NCBI GenBank assembly: GCA_022495005.1
Contig: JAGYXB010001336.1
Coordinates: 62,001 to 126,000 of the forward strand
Direction of reading: 5' to 3'
Source: Rhyacophila brunnea
Taxonomy: Eukaryota; Arthropoda; Insecta; Trichoptera; Rhyacophilidae
Length of the DNA: 64,000 nt
Shown: positions 35,310 through 46,959 of the stretch, piece after piece
Layout: each line of letters begins with the position of its first letter
How positions within the stretch are numbered: position 1 is the first letter of the stretch
Position numbers and translations under genes: made by a program
The notes under the pieces: model-generated
Database searches by the model: none
What the model saw: only the letters and a program-made list of their open reading frames with translations
What the model was told of the DNA's origin: nothing

Positions 35310-36540
35310 TTCAATTGTCTGTGATTTCGAAAAAAAATATTTTGATCAGCGTTTTGACTATTGACCTGTTCTTGTTTTCCGGTGGTTTTTATTACGTATT
35401 TTTTAAATATTAAAATACGAATTTGATCTCAATACCATACGGTAATCTATTTCCGATAAAATAGGTCATGGTGAACTACACAGCAAACTGCACAAGTACA
35501 AAAGGCACTGTAACATTGTGAAGACAATACATTTAAATAATCATGGATTATCAGCCAACATAATATTATTTTCTATCACTTTGACTTTATTTACAAATTC
35601 TAAATTAGCTGTCTTTATTTGTAGATTTTATATTTTAGTCATTGTACTTTTTAAAATTTTAAACTAACTGTTTTCTACTTTCAGCCAAATTTTCTTATTT
35701 TAAGTCGACGAGGGTAATTGGATGTCGATTTTCCGAGTCTCTGATTCCGACTTGTCCGTTGGTGGCGAAATTTCAATTCCATGATGTATTGAAGAACTGT
35801 AAGGATTATGGTATATAATATATTATGAAAATAAAAGTAATTGCCTTGAAAGTATACTTACACGAAATCCATTTTCCGCCCGAAGAAGGACCATATTTCA
35901 AACATTATAGAAACATCAAAACACAATATTTATTTTGTTTTCTATGACGTAGTAGACTGCGAAATCTTTAACGTGAGACCTGGCGGCGACGCCCGTGTTG
36001 TATCTTGTCTATGGTTTTTGATTTCGAAGTAGAGTAACAGGGAACTTATTAATTTGCGCTGTGTATTATAATACTAATAATAAGTAATAAGTACTGAAAC
36101 GCGAGAGGAGGGGATGTAGTTCTCCAAACCGCTGCCTATCACCGTAAAGATTTTGCACTATATTTGGTGGCCCCCTGAGGGTCACGACGCATGGTTTGGA
36201 AAACTGTTTAGTGTTTACCTATTGCACTTTTTTGTTAACGCTATTAAATTCCCAATATGTTACCATTGTTCCCAGAATGGACGATTTTACACCTCTTGTG
36301 TGTAGTATTTCAATTGTTTAATTCTTACTAATGATCTATTATTAGGTTTTCACGATTTATACACTTATCGAATGTATTATTAGTGATAAGGTAGGGGTTT
36401 TTTTTACAAACTATTCATAATTTGTTTGTTATATTTTTTATTATGATCCTTGACTTAATAGGTAGGTGATAATGTTTTAACCTACTTTATTGTATTGATT
36501 TGTTATATAAGTTAGAGTTACCTAACTGTATTCGTCGTCA
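35310..36540. other. Unassigned interval
   Basis: A short stretch at 35380-35440 duplicates 34945-34995 (CGGTGGTTTTTATCACGTAT). Otherwise nothing recognised. Confidence 0.3.
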
Positions 36541-36554
36541 GTGTGTATTTGCCT

Positions 36555-36705
36555 TTTGGCGAGTGCACATAGTACCCGAAGTTGCTGAAAGGCGAAACCC
36601 GGGTTGCAAAAAACGACTCAAATGGAATAGTAGATACAAAACTTAAATCCATTCGAATTTAAATTCAAACTCCGTCAAGTAGGTACAGTCGATCGATAGT
36701 ATTAA
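36555..36705 (+). ncRNA. Degenerate hammerhead-like motif in repeat element H, copy A
   Basis: CCGAAGTTGCTGAAAGGCGAAA followed by the palindrome ACCCGGGT corresponds to the better motif at 52820-52851, but two core positions differ (CCGAAGT for CUGANGA). The flanks GAGTG...ACGACTC and GGAATAGTA, and the downstream AAAACTTAAATCCATTCG block, match copy B. Probably inactive. Confidence 0.45.
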
Positions 36706-36734
36706 TATTAAAATAAATTATTTAGGAATTCTAC

Positions 36735-37030
36735 TTCTTTTTATTATGGCATCCCCTAGCGGAGGTATGCCATCATCAGAGCGACCTTGGCCTTATCATC
36801 TGCTACTCGGAACAGTTCAGTGGAGCTACCCTCATACCAATGACGGAGGTTCCACAAAACCACAAAATGCGTAAACCACAAAATGCGGCGCTGTCCTTTG
36901 CTACGCTTACCGTTGATCTTTCCTCGGATGATAAATTGGGGAATGTCATACTTGTTTTCCTCTTATAATGTGGCCGAGAAATTGTAGGAATCTGGACATA
37001 GTCATGATTTGAGGGGTAAGTAATTGACAA
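36735..37030 (-). mobile_element. LINE 3'-end fragment
   Basis: On the - strand it reads as the end of the LINE seen at 40640-41250: ...GGCATACCTCCGCTAGGGGA and TGCCATAATAAAAAGAAG. The coding portion (SWL-x-N-L-type C-terminus) is broken. Confidence 0.65.
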
Positions 37031-37114
37031 TGGTCGGTTCAACTAAACTAGTTGTACTATTTGATAATAATTTATGTGCTTTTATATTATAAAAGCACGT
37101 TTAATTAATGGTAA

Positions 37115-37410
37115 TTGTACATGTTATAGAATTAGAGAACGCACCAAGCAGCCTCTCATTACACCGAGAGTGAAGAGGCGACGTTGGACCTGGCTTGGTC
37201 ACGTGCTGCGGATGCCAGAAGATATCCTCAACCTGGTTCACCTGGAAGGCCGCTAAATATTATCTATAGAGTGGGTACAGCGGAGCGACGGGATGATGGT
37301 ATTAGCTGGAACGATGCAAGAAGACTGGCTAGCGACAGAGATTATTGGAGATGCCACGTGGTGTCCATATGCTCCAACTAAGGGGCAGATATCGCCAAAG
37401 AAAAATAAGA
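37115..37410 (+). pseudogene. LINE RT C-terminal fragment
   Basis: ERTKQPLITPRVKRRRWTWL and GHVLRMPED, then after frameshifts RVGTAERRDDGISWNDARRL and ASDRDYWRCHVVSICSN. This is the usual LINE tail: K-R-R-x(2)-W-x-G-H-V-x-R-M, then W-x-x-A-x(2)-L-A-x-D-R-x-x-W. Related tails with GAA repeats lie at 5870, 35025, 38665 and 49555. Dead, 5'-truncated copy. Confidence 0.8.
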
Positions 37411-37639
37411 TAGAATTGATTTTGTTGCTTATTGATCGAGATCACAATATGCTCTCTCGGCTAAAAAAAAGCCTCGTGAAGTTATATTTTCGGATCAGCT
37501 AATTGTTAACAGAGGTGGATGGCGACTGATGTTTTTTCCTCTATCTGCCCAGAATCAAAGCGCATCTTGTTAAAAACGCGCTAATTACAAATAAAATCAA
37601 ACTGGACCTGCTTTGGTCAATCGTTTAAAATTATAATAA

Positions 37640-38060
37640 ACCTCGATTCACAGATATATTATTACGATAGTAAGCTGGCTCTGACATCAAAACTCGTCTC
37701 GTCTACAACATATCGAATACATCGACGTGACGTCATCATTATTTACAAAACATACGTTGCCAAATGAAGCTCCGCAGATTGGTCGAATGCGACTGTTTCG
37801 TTTGAAAAAAACATCTGCTGTTGCAATCGACAAGTTGCATGGTTCTCGGGCTCCGAGTCAAAGACGTCAAGTCGCATAGAAACAGATACGAATTGGTCAT
37901 TTATATACCCGCTCGCCGATCGCCGCATTCAAATATCTATACGTTTCGAAGGCTACGCGCGACTGCCGCTAGCTAGATGTGCGCTGTCTCCACAAGCAAT
38001 AGTGGATCGCCGTTCTCGGAAGGTTTGATTTATGGCTGTGCGGCACACGAGGCAAGTTTA
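37640..38060. promoter_or_regulatory. CpG-rich block with TATA and CRE-like motifs
   Basis: Distinctly GC- and CpG-rich against its surroundings. It contains a perfect CRE-like palindrome TGACGTCA (37728-37735) and a TATATAA on the - strand (37901-37907) preceded by GC-rich sequence. It could be a promoter directing transcription leftward, but no clear coding exon follows. Confidence 0.3.
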
Positions 38061-38340
38061 GATGTGAGAGCCGACAAACAGTAGGCACCGACCGTAATTA
38101 TTATCAAATATTTTATTTAGAGTCGATTTCGTTCTTTCATATTTTACAAAAAATGTCGTGTCTCATATAAATGCTACGTATTTTTAAAAGTCATACAAAT
38201 TACCAATTCGGCAAAGATCTGATCGATAAAATATACATTCGGCTTGAGTGTTCGTCTGTTGTTTAAAGTGATATTGTAGGTACAAATTACAAGTGGGCAT
38301 AAACATAAAATCCAATCGTGTCGTATTTTTCATGCTGCCC

Positions 38341-38506
38341 TTATTTTATTTGATCCGAATAAAGAATATAACATCTGGCAATATCTACAACTTCGTACAG
38401 TGCTTTATGCGGTGGCTTTCCACTCCCGACAGACGATGATAGCGGTGCCGAAACTTTTTGATTAATTACCGGAATCCGGTCGCGCGGATCGATCCATCTT
38501 CCGGCA
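38341..38506 (-). CDS. Candidate terminal exon of an unidentified gene
   Basis: On the - strand a good acceptor (tattttccag, ending 38507) is followed by 54 open codons to TAA at 38341-38343. The peptide is AGRWIDPRDRIPVINQKVSA, PLSSSVGSGKPPHKALYEVV, DIARCYILYSDQIK. Base composition is near 50% GC with coding-like codon use, in contrast to the flanks. I recognise no domain. The preceding exons would lie above 38520 on the - strand, where I found none I can support, so it could also be a captured or chance open stretch. Confidence 0.4.
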
Positions 38507-38664
38507 CTGGAAAATAAAAATATCAAATTTAATGTAATTTTTTCACATAATTATCACTGTCATTATGGAATGTACGGAGACATAATGGAGGCTGGATAAT
38601 TCGTTTTATAAATTGTTATTTAGTTATACTAGAAATACTGGGTGTGTGGTGGGGTGGTATGACG

Positions 38665-38905
38665 TTAGGAGTAACGAGGAGATAAGAGAGCGGACCATGT
38701 AGCCTCTCCCTGGCTACGTGCTGCGGACGCCTGAAGAGAATTTACAACCTCGCTTGCCTATTTTTTAAGTCATCGGATTCTGGCGCCCTGTAAAGCCACT
38801 AAATATTTATCTACAGAGTTCTGTATATGGCAGAGATAAGGGATTCTCGTAGACGCCGTGTGGTACCCAAATGCACAAATGGACATAGTTTAAGAAGAAG
38901 AAGAA
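38665..38905 (+). mobile_element. LINE 3'-end fragment with GAA tail
   Basis: GAGCGGACCATGTAGCCTCT, GGCTACGTGCTGCGGACGCC, GACGCCGTGTGGTACCCAAA and TTTAAGAAGAAGAAG. Same family as 35025-35308. Confidence 0.7.
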
Positions 38906-38962
38906 ACACAAATTTTAACTGTCTGTGATTTCAAAACATTTGTATTTTTAAATTTATTTCTT

Positions 38963-39115
38963 AAGCCCCATTTAGACCAAGCGAGCGAATGTTTGTTCTT
39001 CCCCCACTCTAGCGAAATTCTTATGCTCGCTCAACAAAAAAGGGCTTTAAGTCAAGAGAATTTCGCTGGAATGGGGACGAGCAAACGGTCGCTTGTTTGA
39101 TCTAAATGAGGCTTC
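38963..39115. mobile_element. Palindromic MITE (about 150 bp)
   Basis: AAGCCCCATTTAGACCAAGC and GAGCGAATGTTTG...CTAGCGAAATTCT are mirrored at 39050-39115 (AGAATTTCGCTGG...GATCTAAATGAGGCTT). Arms about 60 bp, loop about 30 bp. Confidence 0.7.
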
Positions 39116-39615
39116 AGAAGAATAAATATATTTTATAGATTTCTGTCTGTCTGTTTTTTCCGTTACCTATAACTAAAAAACTACATGACCGAATTTTGAC
39201 GACACTTGCATAGTTTGCATACTTGCAACATTTCATCATAAACAGGAAAACAGGTAAAATGGTGAGATACAGCGGTGGAATGATAGTGTGAAGTGAGTGG
39301 AAAGGGGCGCATGTTTACATCAACCATTGAGAATCGCGTGAGTATAGTCGGAGCAACTAAAGTGTTACGATTGCAGCGGTAGAATGGTGAGAACGTCAAC
39401 AGGTTTAGAGGCCCTCTTGTGAAAAATGCTATCGGATGCTTTGTTTCCTAGATTTGGGTAAGTTATATTACGTATACAAGTGATCGCCTCACTTGGTTCG
39501 TGGAAAAACGTCACTAAATGAGTAAGTGGTGGAAAGTATCAAAGAACTTACGTGACTTAACTAAATTTCACTGAGTGAAAACTTACGGTAATTACAGGGT
39601 ATGGGAGTATTCACC

Positions 39616-40074
39616 CAGAGGGTTGGAGCGGATCCCTTTTTTGAGTTGCTCCGCTCCAGGACATAATACTTGCTCCAGAGTCTGCTCCGCTCTAAAAAGT
39701 TTAAAATATGTATTATATTATGTATACAAATGTTAAAAAAAATAAAAATTAAGTAGTTTTGATATACAGTTTATTTATTCGTCCTTTTCATTATTAATTA
39801 TATTAAACAAAATTTCCTACAGAAAATCGTCTTTCATTATCTGCCTCTTCTGTCAAAAAAGTGAGGTTATTGATCACTCGGCAGTGTTGCCGTATTTCTA
39901 ATAATTCCAGTGTTGCAAAAGTGTCAAATATAATATTTTCATTGGATTGACGAAAATTTAATTATGAAAAAAACATCCAGATAAGTGGAGTACTACAAAT
40001 TTTCGGTGCTTCAGGTAAATCCCCATTGCTCCACTGTTCCGTGGTCCTGCTCCGAGCTCCGCTTCAACGCTCTG
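39616..40074. mobile_element. hAT MITE with GGAGCGGA-rich ends (459 bp)
   Basis: Ends CAGAGGGTTGGAGCGGA and, reversed, CAGAGCGTTGAAGCGGA, flanked by a perfect 8-bp duplication TATTCACC (39608-39615, 40075-40082). Repeated GCTCCGCTCC motifs lie subterminally, typical of transposase binding arrays in hAT elements. Confidence 0.93.
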
Positions 40075-40139
40075 TATTCACCACATTGTGGGCCAACGGC
40101 AGAAGGTTTTAATACTGCATCCAGAAGAGCCCTCATAGT

Positions 40140-40235
40140 ATGCGTAAGTACTGCTACGTTGACTTCTTATCGAGAAGCTCATGGTTCGATTTATAGTTTT
40201 TTTTTCTGAAAGCCTGGGGTTTTCTACAGTTTTAT
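40140..40235 (+). mobile_element. SINE-C copy, diverged
   Basis: CATGGTTCGATTT near the B-box position, then CTGAAAGCCTGGGGTTTTCT as in the SINE-C body. The head is poorly conserved. Confidence 0.4.
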
Positions 40236-40639
40236 ACTATACCACCTATATTGTCAATGGTCCTAATGGCCTGTATCGCGAAAAACAATTTAAACAATAA
40301 CATAAAGTTATTTACCCCACATTTTTACACGTATAAAATATTTTATATAAATTGTATTATACAGGTGAATTCACAAGTAAATATAATATAGGTGTAATCT
40401 CATATAAATTATATTCGATGTCTGAGCTAAGGGCGGAAAAAGGGAAACATCGTGCAAAATGTGGAAGGAATGAATTTTGGTGGTTTTATTGTGGTTTAAG
40501 TAAAGTCAGACACGGATTAGAAACTAATTGACACCAAAGTTATTTTTAAAAATGGTTTTTGATTAAATTACGTTGGTTTGAATTTAAGTTCGGTTAGTGT
40601 AACAAAACTATTACTAGTATCAAAAATAGCGACACCAGA

Positions 40640-41250
40640 CACCAAGACAAATTTTGTCATTAACAACGAACCAATCGAACGTGTGACCCATTATAAATTT
40701 TTAGGTACATGGGTCAATGAGAAATGGGGCCAGTCTTAGGAAATAAAAACTAGAATTGAGATCGCAAGGAGCGCCTTTCTCAAAATGAGACCTTAACCTA
40801 GGTCTGAGACTACGTATGGTACATTGTTATGTTCTCTCAATTCTTTTCTATGGTATGGAAGTATGGACGCTAAACCAAAAGATATCACGGAGACTTGAAG
40901 CTTTCGAGATGTGGCTGTTCACACGCATCCGCAAAATTCTTTGGACTGACCGGATGACAAATGTTGAAGTTCACAATCGAATGAGGAAGGACCGAGATTT
41001 TCTAAGTAGTACGAGTATCAAAACCAGGAAACTACAGTACCTCGGCCACATTATGAGAGGACAAAAGTACAGCATTCCCCAATTGTCATTCAAGGAAAGA
41101 TCAACGACGGCGCCGCATTTCGTGGCTTAAGAACCTCCATGATTGGTACGAGTGCAGCTCCACTGAACTGTTCCAGGTAGCAGACGACAAAGATAAGATT
41201 GCCTTGATGGTGGCCGACCTCCGCTAGGGGATGGCACAATAAGAAGAAGT
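40640..41250 (+). pseudogene. LINE reverse-transcriptase C-terminal fragment
   Basis: FVINNEPIERVTHYKFLGTW and EIKTRIEIARSAFLKMRP precede an open stretch 40816-41130 with CYVLSILFYGMEVWTLNQKI, RRLEAFEMWLFTRIRKI and KTRKLQYLGHIMRGQKY; then VADLR and a stop. This order is the thumb and C-terminus of a widespread arthropod LINE. A stop and frameshifts break the copy. The 3' end GGCACAATAAGAAGAAG matches 36735. Confidence 0.8.
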
Positions 41251-41377
41251 GTACACACCAGTTTTCCCATGATGTGCCCAGATCTTAGTGTCAGTCTCAG
41301 CTTGATTTCATTTCTGCTCAGAGTCGACTCGACAAACCAGGGTACATGCCGGGTTAAACCATGTTTGATCCTAAAAT

Positions 41378-41555
41378 GATCATATGGGCCTCCACAGAGT
41401 AAAGGTTGAATTAAATTTATTTTTCAATTTTAGCCACTTACTCAGCCCATTAGGTCCATACTCTGGATCCAAACACACATTGAAAAAACATTTGAACCAA
41501 GGACCTACGACATTATAAGCCGACACAGCAACATTCAGCCATCGTGGGAGTTTAC
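41378..41555 (-). mobile_element. SINE-A copy
   Basis: GATCATATGGGCCTCCACAG, CCCATTAGGTCCATACTCTG and GCCATCGTGGGAG on the + strand are reversed SINE-A landmarks. The B box is decayed. Confidence 0.7.
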
Positions 41556-41769
41556 ATGCATGCCATAATATATTGTGGTACATCTAATGTAGAACATTTT
41601 GCAAAGCATGAAAAAGGTTTATTGGAGGGAGGTTTTAGAAGAAATTCTTTTCATTTGGAAAAAAGTTTTAAAAATATATATAAAAGTATAGGTACATAAT
41701 AATATTCTTTCACTGCAACTGTCTTTGAGGCCCAATGAAAGAGGTGTAGTTTAACAGTAGTGTATTTAG

Positions 41770-41905
41770 CAATATAAGTGAAACAATCACAAACACTAAG
41801 GCTTTTTAGAAAATCACATAAATATATTGTACCTTCACCGGGCTCGAACTCGAAGTTCCCCTATGAAAGACCAGTGCCTTCGCACTGCACCACGAAAATA
41901 ATACT
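41770..41905 (-). mobile_element. SINE-C copy
   Basis: ACAATCACAAACACTAAGGC, TTCACCGGGCTCGAACTCGA (B box reversed) and CACTGCACCACGAAAA. Confidence 0.75.
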
Positions 41906-41929
41906 TTTATAAACGAAAATGATGGTGGA

Positions 41930-42230
41930 ATTACAGCGAACACAGAATTAATGGGAACTGAAATACCTAACGGGTGTGGGGTAACAGGCAACCGATATCG
42001 AGTGTGGAATAATATGGAATAAACTTGTCAAGAATACGCTTGTCCGTCATTCTGACAACTGCTCTAGGTTAATGCACTGACGTTCATTCAATATTGGTGT
42101 ATTTGAAGGTTGCCACACACACTATTGCACGTCTTTGTAGGACACTCACACATTCAAAACTCTGTGTCAAATTGTAGTGTATTGGCGTATAGCCTATCAG
42201 AATTTATTGATCTGTTCTGTGTGAGATTAC
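41930..42230 (+). repeat. Dispersed repeat D, copy 2
   Basis: Same order of blocks as 28260-28595, including GGGAACTGAAATACCTAACG and TTTGTAGGACACTCACACAT. Confidence 0.65.
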
Positions 42231-42639
42231 ATACCGAATTTATAGAGGGACTTTAGAAAATCTTTTTCTGTTACTTTACATGAAGTACGTTCCTTATTTA
42301 ATTATATATGCCAGAATATACTACTGTATCTTAGAGCTAAAAGTCTGGCAGTCACATATTCAATAATTTGCAGGAGAGCAGTTTTAAATTAGTTAATCTA
42401 ATCTAGTTAAAATACTCACTCGCGTTCGGATTAAAACTCGGTATGTTGGACTTCCACACTTTTGCAATTAATCTTTTTGCTATAGATTAAAGTAAAAATA
42501 ACTTAAATTGGACATCCACTCTTTCAGTTTTAAAGTTTAGTATAATAATTGAACTACCGTCATTTTGGAAGTAAGTATTTTGAAAACCATGTGACATTGG
42601 ACTCCCAAATTTTAAGCATTAGCAAAACGTGTATACACA

Positions 42640-43215
42640 CTTAAATCTGTATACTTAACTCAAAATATTACAGAAGAAATCAACAAGAGAATCATGTCTG
42701 CGAATAAATGCTACTTTGGCCTGTTTAGACATTTTAAGTCCCGCATACTATCTCGCCGAACTAAAAGCAGTCTTTACAAGACACTTGTAAAGCCAGTGCT
42801 CACCTACGCACCGGAAACCTGGACATTAACTCTGCAAAATGAACGAACCCTGAACATTTTTGAAATAAAAATTCTCCGCCGTATATATGGACCGATCAGA
42901 GACGGCACCAATTGGAGGAGAAGATATAATGCTGAGCTCTACGGGCTGTACGGAGTAATATTGTAATAAGATTGGGAGGCTGCAATGGCTAGGTCATGTG
43001 CACTGTATGAATGACAATGAACCGGCAAAGAGAGTGATGTCCAGCAATCCAATAGGGCGTAGAAGAAGAGGCAGGCCAAGATCTGCTGGTTGGATGGAGC
43101 TGCCAGTGACTGCCGTATTATGGAGGTACCAAATTGGAAAGGGGCCCTACTGGATAGGGACATGTGGAGGGAGCTGTTGGAGGACGCCAAGACCCATACC
43201 GGGTTGTCGCGCCCC
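42640..43215 (+). pseudogene. LINE reverse-transcriptase C-terminal fragment
   Basis: EINKRIMSANKCYFGLFRHF, SRRTKSSLYKTLVKPVLTYA and PETWTLTLQNERTLNIFEIK followed by ILRRIYGPIRD; then, after a frameshift near 42960, GRLQWLGHVHCMNDNEPAKR and GRRRRGRPRSAGWM. This is the standard order downstream of the RT catalytic core in a second LINE type, ending near the GATGATGAC run. 5'-truncated and frame-broken. Confidence 0.85.
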
Positions 43216-43219
43216 TGGT

Positions 43220-44155
43220 GATGATGACTTAACTCAAAAATGATAAAAATGTGACTTCCACACTTTCAGCTCTAAAGTACTCAGGTCGTCCTAATAATTT
43301 ATAATAATTTGTTTATCGTTCCTTGTATTCTTGAAAGGAATTTTCACTTAGTTAATTATAATATAAATAGTATCTAAGTATAAACGACGGTTCAAAAAAT
43401 TACTGATACCTCCCTGTGTTTTGAAAGTGTCTGCAGATTTTCCCCTTACCAAGTTTCGTCTTTAAAAGGGTTTCCACGTTATTTCTCAGGCATCTCTACA
43501 ATTCTCTTCAGTTTATCACTTGTTCCTTCTTCCAGTCTGTCATGTCTGAGGCGTTGGCAAAACAATGATTCCGTCACATTTTAAAAAGCCGCCGGAAGAG
43601 GTGAATCGAAAAGACGAATTATACTTGATAGACGATAAAGAGGAAAACGAATCTCAGAATTATTATCCGAATCCAAAAGGATAATTTATAGTAAAACTAA
43701 ACAGTACATTATGTAAATTCAGATTTGAGAATCAACCTCTTTTTGATACTTAATTCTAAATAAGTAGTTGAAAGCAGTGATTTTAAACAATTTTTACGAC
43801 AGTTTTTAATTATAAATTTATTTCTGTCGACAACCTAATATTAATTATTAATGGGATATATTGGTTTGTAGTTATTATCAAATATCGGAATAAAACTAAA
43901 TATTATCACAACCAACCTCATTGGAACCGTACCGTAATTAAATTTGATATAGTAAATAAAAAGGATTTCAAGTGACACATATTTATATTGTTTTCTATAA
44001 TATATTATATATTTCTTAAAATAATAAAATTATTAATTAGTCAAAAATCATTATAGTACAATATAGAAAACTTAATAAACAAAATTTTAACAATAAACAT
44101 GGCCATAAAATAATATGTAATAATAACATACATACTTTGAAAACATCTTACTCAT
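43220..44155. other. Unassigned AT-rich interval
   Basis: No gene or shared repeat recognised. Confidence 0.3.
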
Positions 44156-44159
44156 ATGT

Positions 44160-44252
44160 CCACTAGAAAAATCTTAACCCGACGGTACTTGAACCTGTAA
44201 CCGCTGAATTCGCGCCAGTGTGCTTTTCCAATTTAGCTACGAGCATCCTACT
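44160..44252 (-). mobile_element. SINE-B copy
   Basis: On the - strand GATGCTCGTAGCTAAATTGG, GCACACTGGCGCGAATTCAG and GGTTACAGGTTCAAGTACCG match the head of 12139-12240. Confidence 0.65.
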
Positions 44253-44693
44253 TAATTACGAAGATTATGACTAGTACCTAGTTAATATAATATGAAATGC
44301 TTATCGAATTGCCTTACAATACTGGCTCTCGGGTTTCATATTATATCAAGATAGGTAATTAAATGCTTTAATTAATAACCGACGTGGGTATATGCATGAT
44401 CATGAGACGTTTTCAATATATGGAATGTTACATTCTCAAATCTTGTGAATTATTCAATGAATAAAAGAAATAGTTTATGTAATAATGAGATGGGATCCTT
44501 TATCGAATTCACATTTTATGTTATACTTTGTAAGTTTATCTTTGACTTTTTGAATATTTTTATTTTTAATGTTTTAAACGTCGTTGAAAACGTGATATGT
44601 CCGTTTTTTTGACAAATTGAGTTATGTATACCTTCAGACTCGCCTCAGTGAGATCTACAAGATATGGTATGTCTACGTCTTATAGGTTGGGAT

Positions 44694-45416
44694 TAGGGAT
44701 TCTAATCCCGGGATCCCGAGCTATTTTCGATACCTATGAATCCCGGGATTGATAAACATAATCCCGGGATTTCGGGATTGATTTTTTTTATCAATTTTTA
44801 TGGAAAATAAAATAAAAGCGAAAATATAACAGAAAAAATACTTTTAATAAAAATAACTACATTAGAAATAAACTGAGTTTGAATGAAGTTTGATTTATAC
44901 CCATGTGTAGGTTGCCGATTCATTTTATTTTTTCACATAAATTATTAAAAATGGAAAGATTGGAAAAAACAATGCTTCGCACTTTTAACAAAGTAATTCC
45001 ACCATAATCTCTTACGTGTTACGGCAGTTTCATATTTGGATGACTAATTAGATTTATGAAGCGGAAAGGCCATAAGTACGCCATGATTATTTTCTTTACT
45101 ATTTTAAATCTCGCTAATCCATTCATTAAGTCTTTACTATCAGAAACAGCAATCTACTATTAAATTCACATTATTATATATATTACAATATTATTTACTC
45201 CGTTAAACTTGTCCAAGATTGAACGGATGCGATATTAACAATAAATGTCTTAAATAGTATAAATTATACTAGATTTATTTTTAACCGATTTTATCAATGT
45301 TATTTGTAAATATAAAAATTTTGTATTAACAATGGAAAAAATGCCAATCCCGGGATTGTCAAATTGTAATCCCGAAATCCCGGGATCAGAATTTTGGCTC
45401 GGGATTGGATTCCCTA
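44694..45416. mobile_element. hAT element, family W copy 2 (723 bp)
   Basis: Reverse-oriented copy of 24563-25183. Ends TAGGGATTCTAATCCCGGGA and CGGGATTGGATTCCCTA; perfect 8-bp duplication GTTGGGAT (44686-44693, 45417-45424). About 100 bp longer than copy 1, mainly by an insertion near 44900-45000. Confidence 0.93.
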
Positions 45417-45484
45417 GTTGGGATAAATAAGCTGTGTCAATATGTGATATGTTCATTGATTGAATGGTTCCATGAATGAACATA

Positions 45485-46535
45485 ACATGATATAACAGAA
45501 CATGAAGAAACAGAAAGGTGACAAAACAGAATACCGATGAACATAACTATGACATTTTAGGAGAAATATAAGATTTAATATTAAATTATCGTATCTCTAT
45601 ATCATGTTGTATAGATTTTTAATAACACAGGTTTCCAATACGCCGTAAAAAATCATATTATATAATTTCTGCATTGCTGATCGCTGGAAAGCCTTCAGTG
45701 AAACGGCAAATAATTTTCAACTATAGGTACGACGAAATTTCGTACTGGCTGGCAATCGGAGAGCGAAATTCGAGCTGTGAACACGTCAATTTGGTTTGTG
45801 ATGGCGACGGGAGAATTAATTCTAAATCGTGTAAAGATGACTAAAAACGTTACCCATTTACTTGAAAAAGAAAACATGTCAATGAATATATTATTATTAT
45901 TAGTAATAGAACAATATAACATAATAATAACATTAAATAGACGCATGTTGACTTTTTATGACAAATTATGTTTTGTTCTGCACGCGTCATTTGCACAATC
46001 TTCGCGTCGCGTAGTCACGATCGTGTTAGACCGTGCCCTAGCTGAAGTATAGCCTTAATTAAACGGGACTCAACTCGGTGTTGCTAACAAGTCAGATATT
46101 ATATCTCGTCTTAACTCATTCGCTGCTGAGTAGGTAATGATTTTTTAATTGCCCTCTTTAAAATGCACGTTAATTACATCGATCGGCCGCCTGGTCATTA
46201 CGCGCCGGGTGCGTCTTCCGCGTTCAAAGTATTAATCAATCTAATATGTTCAAAATGCTTGGGTGACTAGGTAAAACGAAATAATGAGTTTAGTAATTCT
46301 GTGGAGTTGTGCATGATTATCAAAATCAAGCAGATAAATTGAGGTTTTTACGCTGAATGACCAAAATCCAGAGATTATTTTATATATTAAATACTAAATA
46401 ACTTTTATAAGTATTTAATTAATAGATATATACGACACACATGAATGTTTCATTTTTCCACTGGCTGTTCTGTGCCGTCACTGTTATGTTTCTTCATGTT
46501 CTGTTTTATCACCGTTCTGTAATGTACGGTTACCG
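45485..46535. mobile_element. Foldback-like element F, copy 2, with family X nested
   Basis: Left end AACAGAACATGAAGAAACAG and GGTGACAAAACAGAATACCG, right end CCACTGGCTGTTCTGTGCCG and TTCATGTTCTGTTTTATCAC. They match the two ends of copy 1 in inverted order. Family X (45699-46054) lies inside; the additional interior is unassigned. Confidence 0.65.
45699..46054 (+). mobile_element. TTAA-target element, family X copy 2
   Basis: GTGAAACGGCAAATAATTTT to GCTGAAGTATAGCC, followed by TTAA (46055-46058). The left TTAA is not preserved and the left border is uncertain by about 12 bases. An open frame across it is not shared by the other copies. Confidence 0.7.
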
Positions 46536-46959
46536 ATTGAATATCTTTCGAAGTTTAAAATTATTGCTCTCCTGACAAATTTAGAAATACGAACATATCG
46601 TGTTTTGCCACCAGTCTCAAATTGCAAGCTTTGTATTTTCCTGGTAGGTAGAGGATTCGCCTTAATGCGACACCCCAAGGTACCGAGGTGCACAGTTATA
46701 AAACATCTGGTTTAGAATTTGCGATGTTGACAGGTTGACAGCTATTCGGTTTATGACAATTTAGAGTTAATATTCCAAGCGCTTGACAATAGCCAGAGTT
46801 TATCACAGAGTAATTAATTATGTCCTTTAATTATTTCCTAAAAATAGAGTAGGTATACATAGGTAAGTAGCTTAATCATTCTAAGTATGTAATTCCATGT
46901 ATTTGTTATATCTATATATCTATAACGTTAAGATGGTGAGAATAATTAACATTACAATA

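Noticed and set aside
39181..39399. 72-codon reverse-strand frame next to the 38341 exon
   Set aside because: No splice signals linking it to the exon and no coding-like composition.
45777..46052. 91-codon open frame
   Set aside because: Lies inside family X; the other two copies have stops and shifts in this frame.
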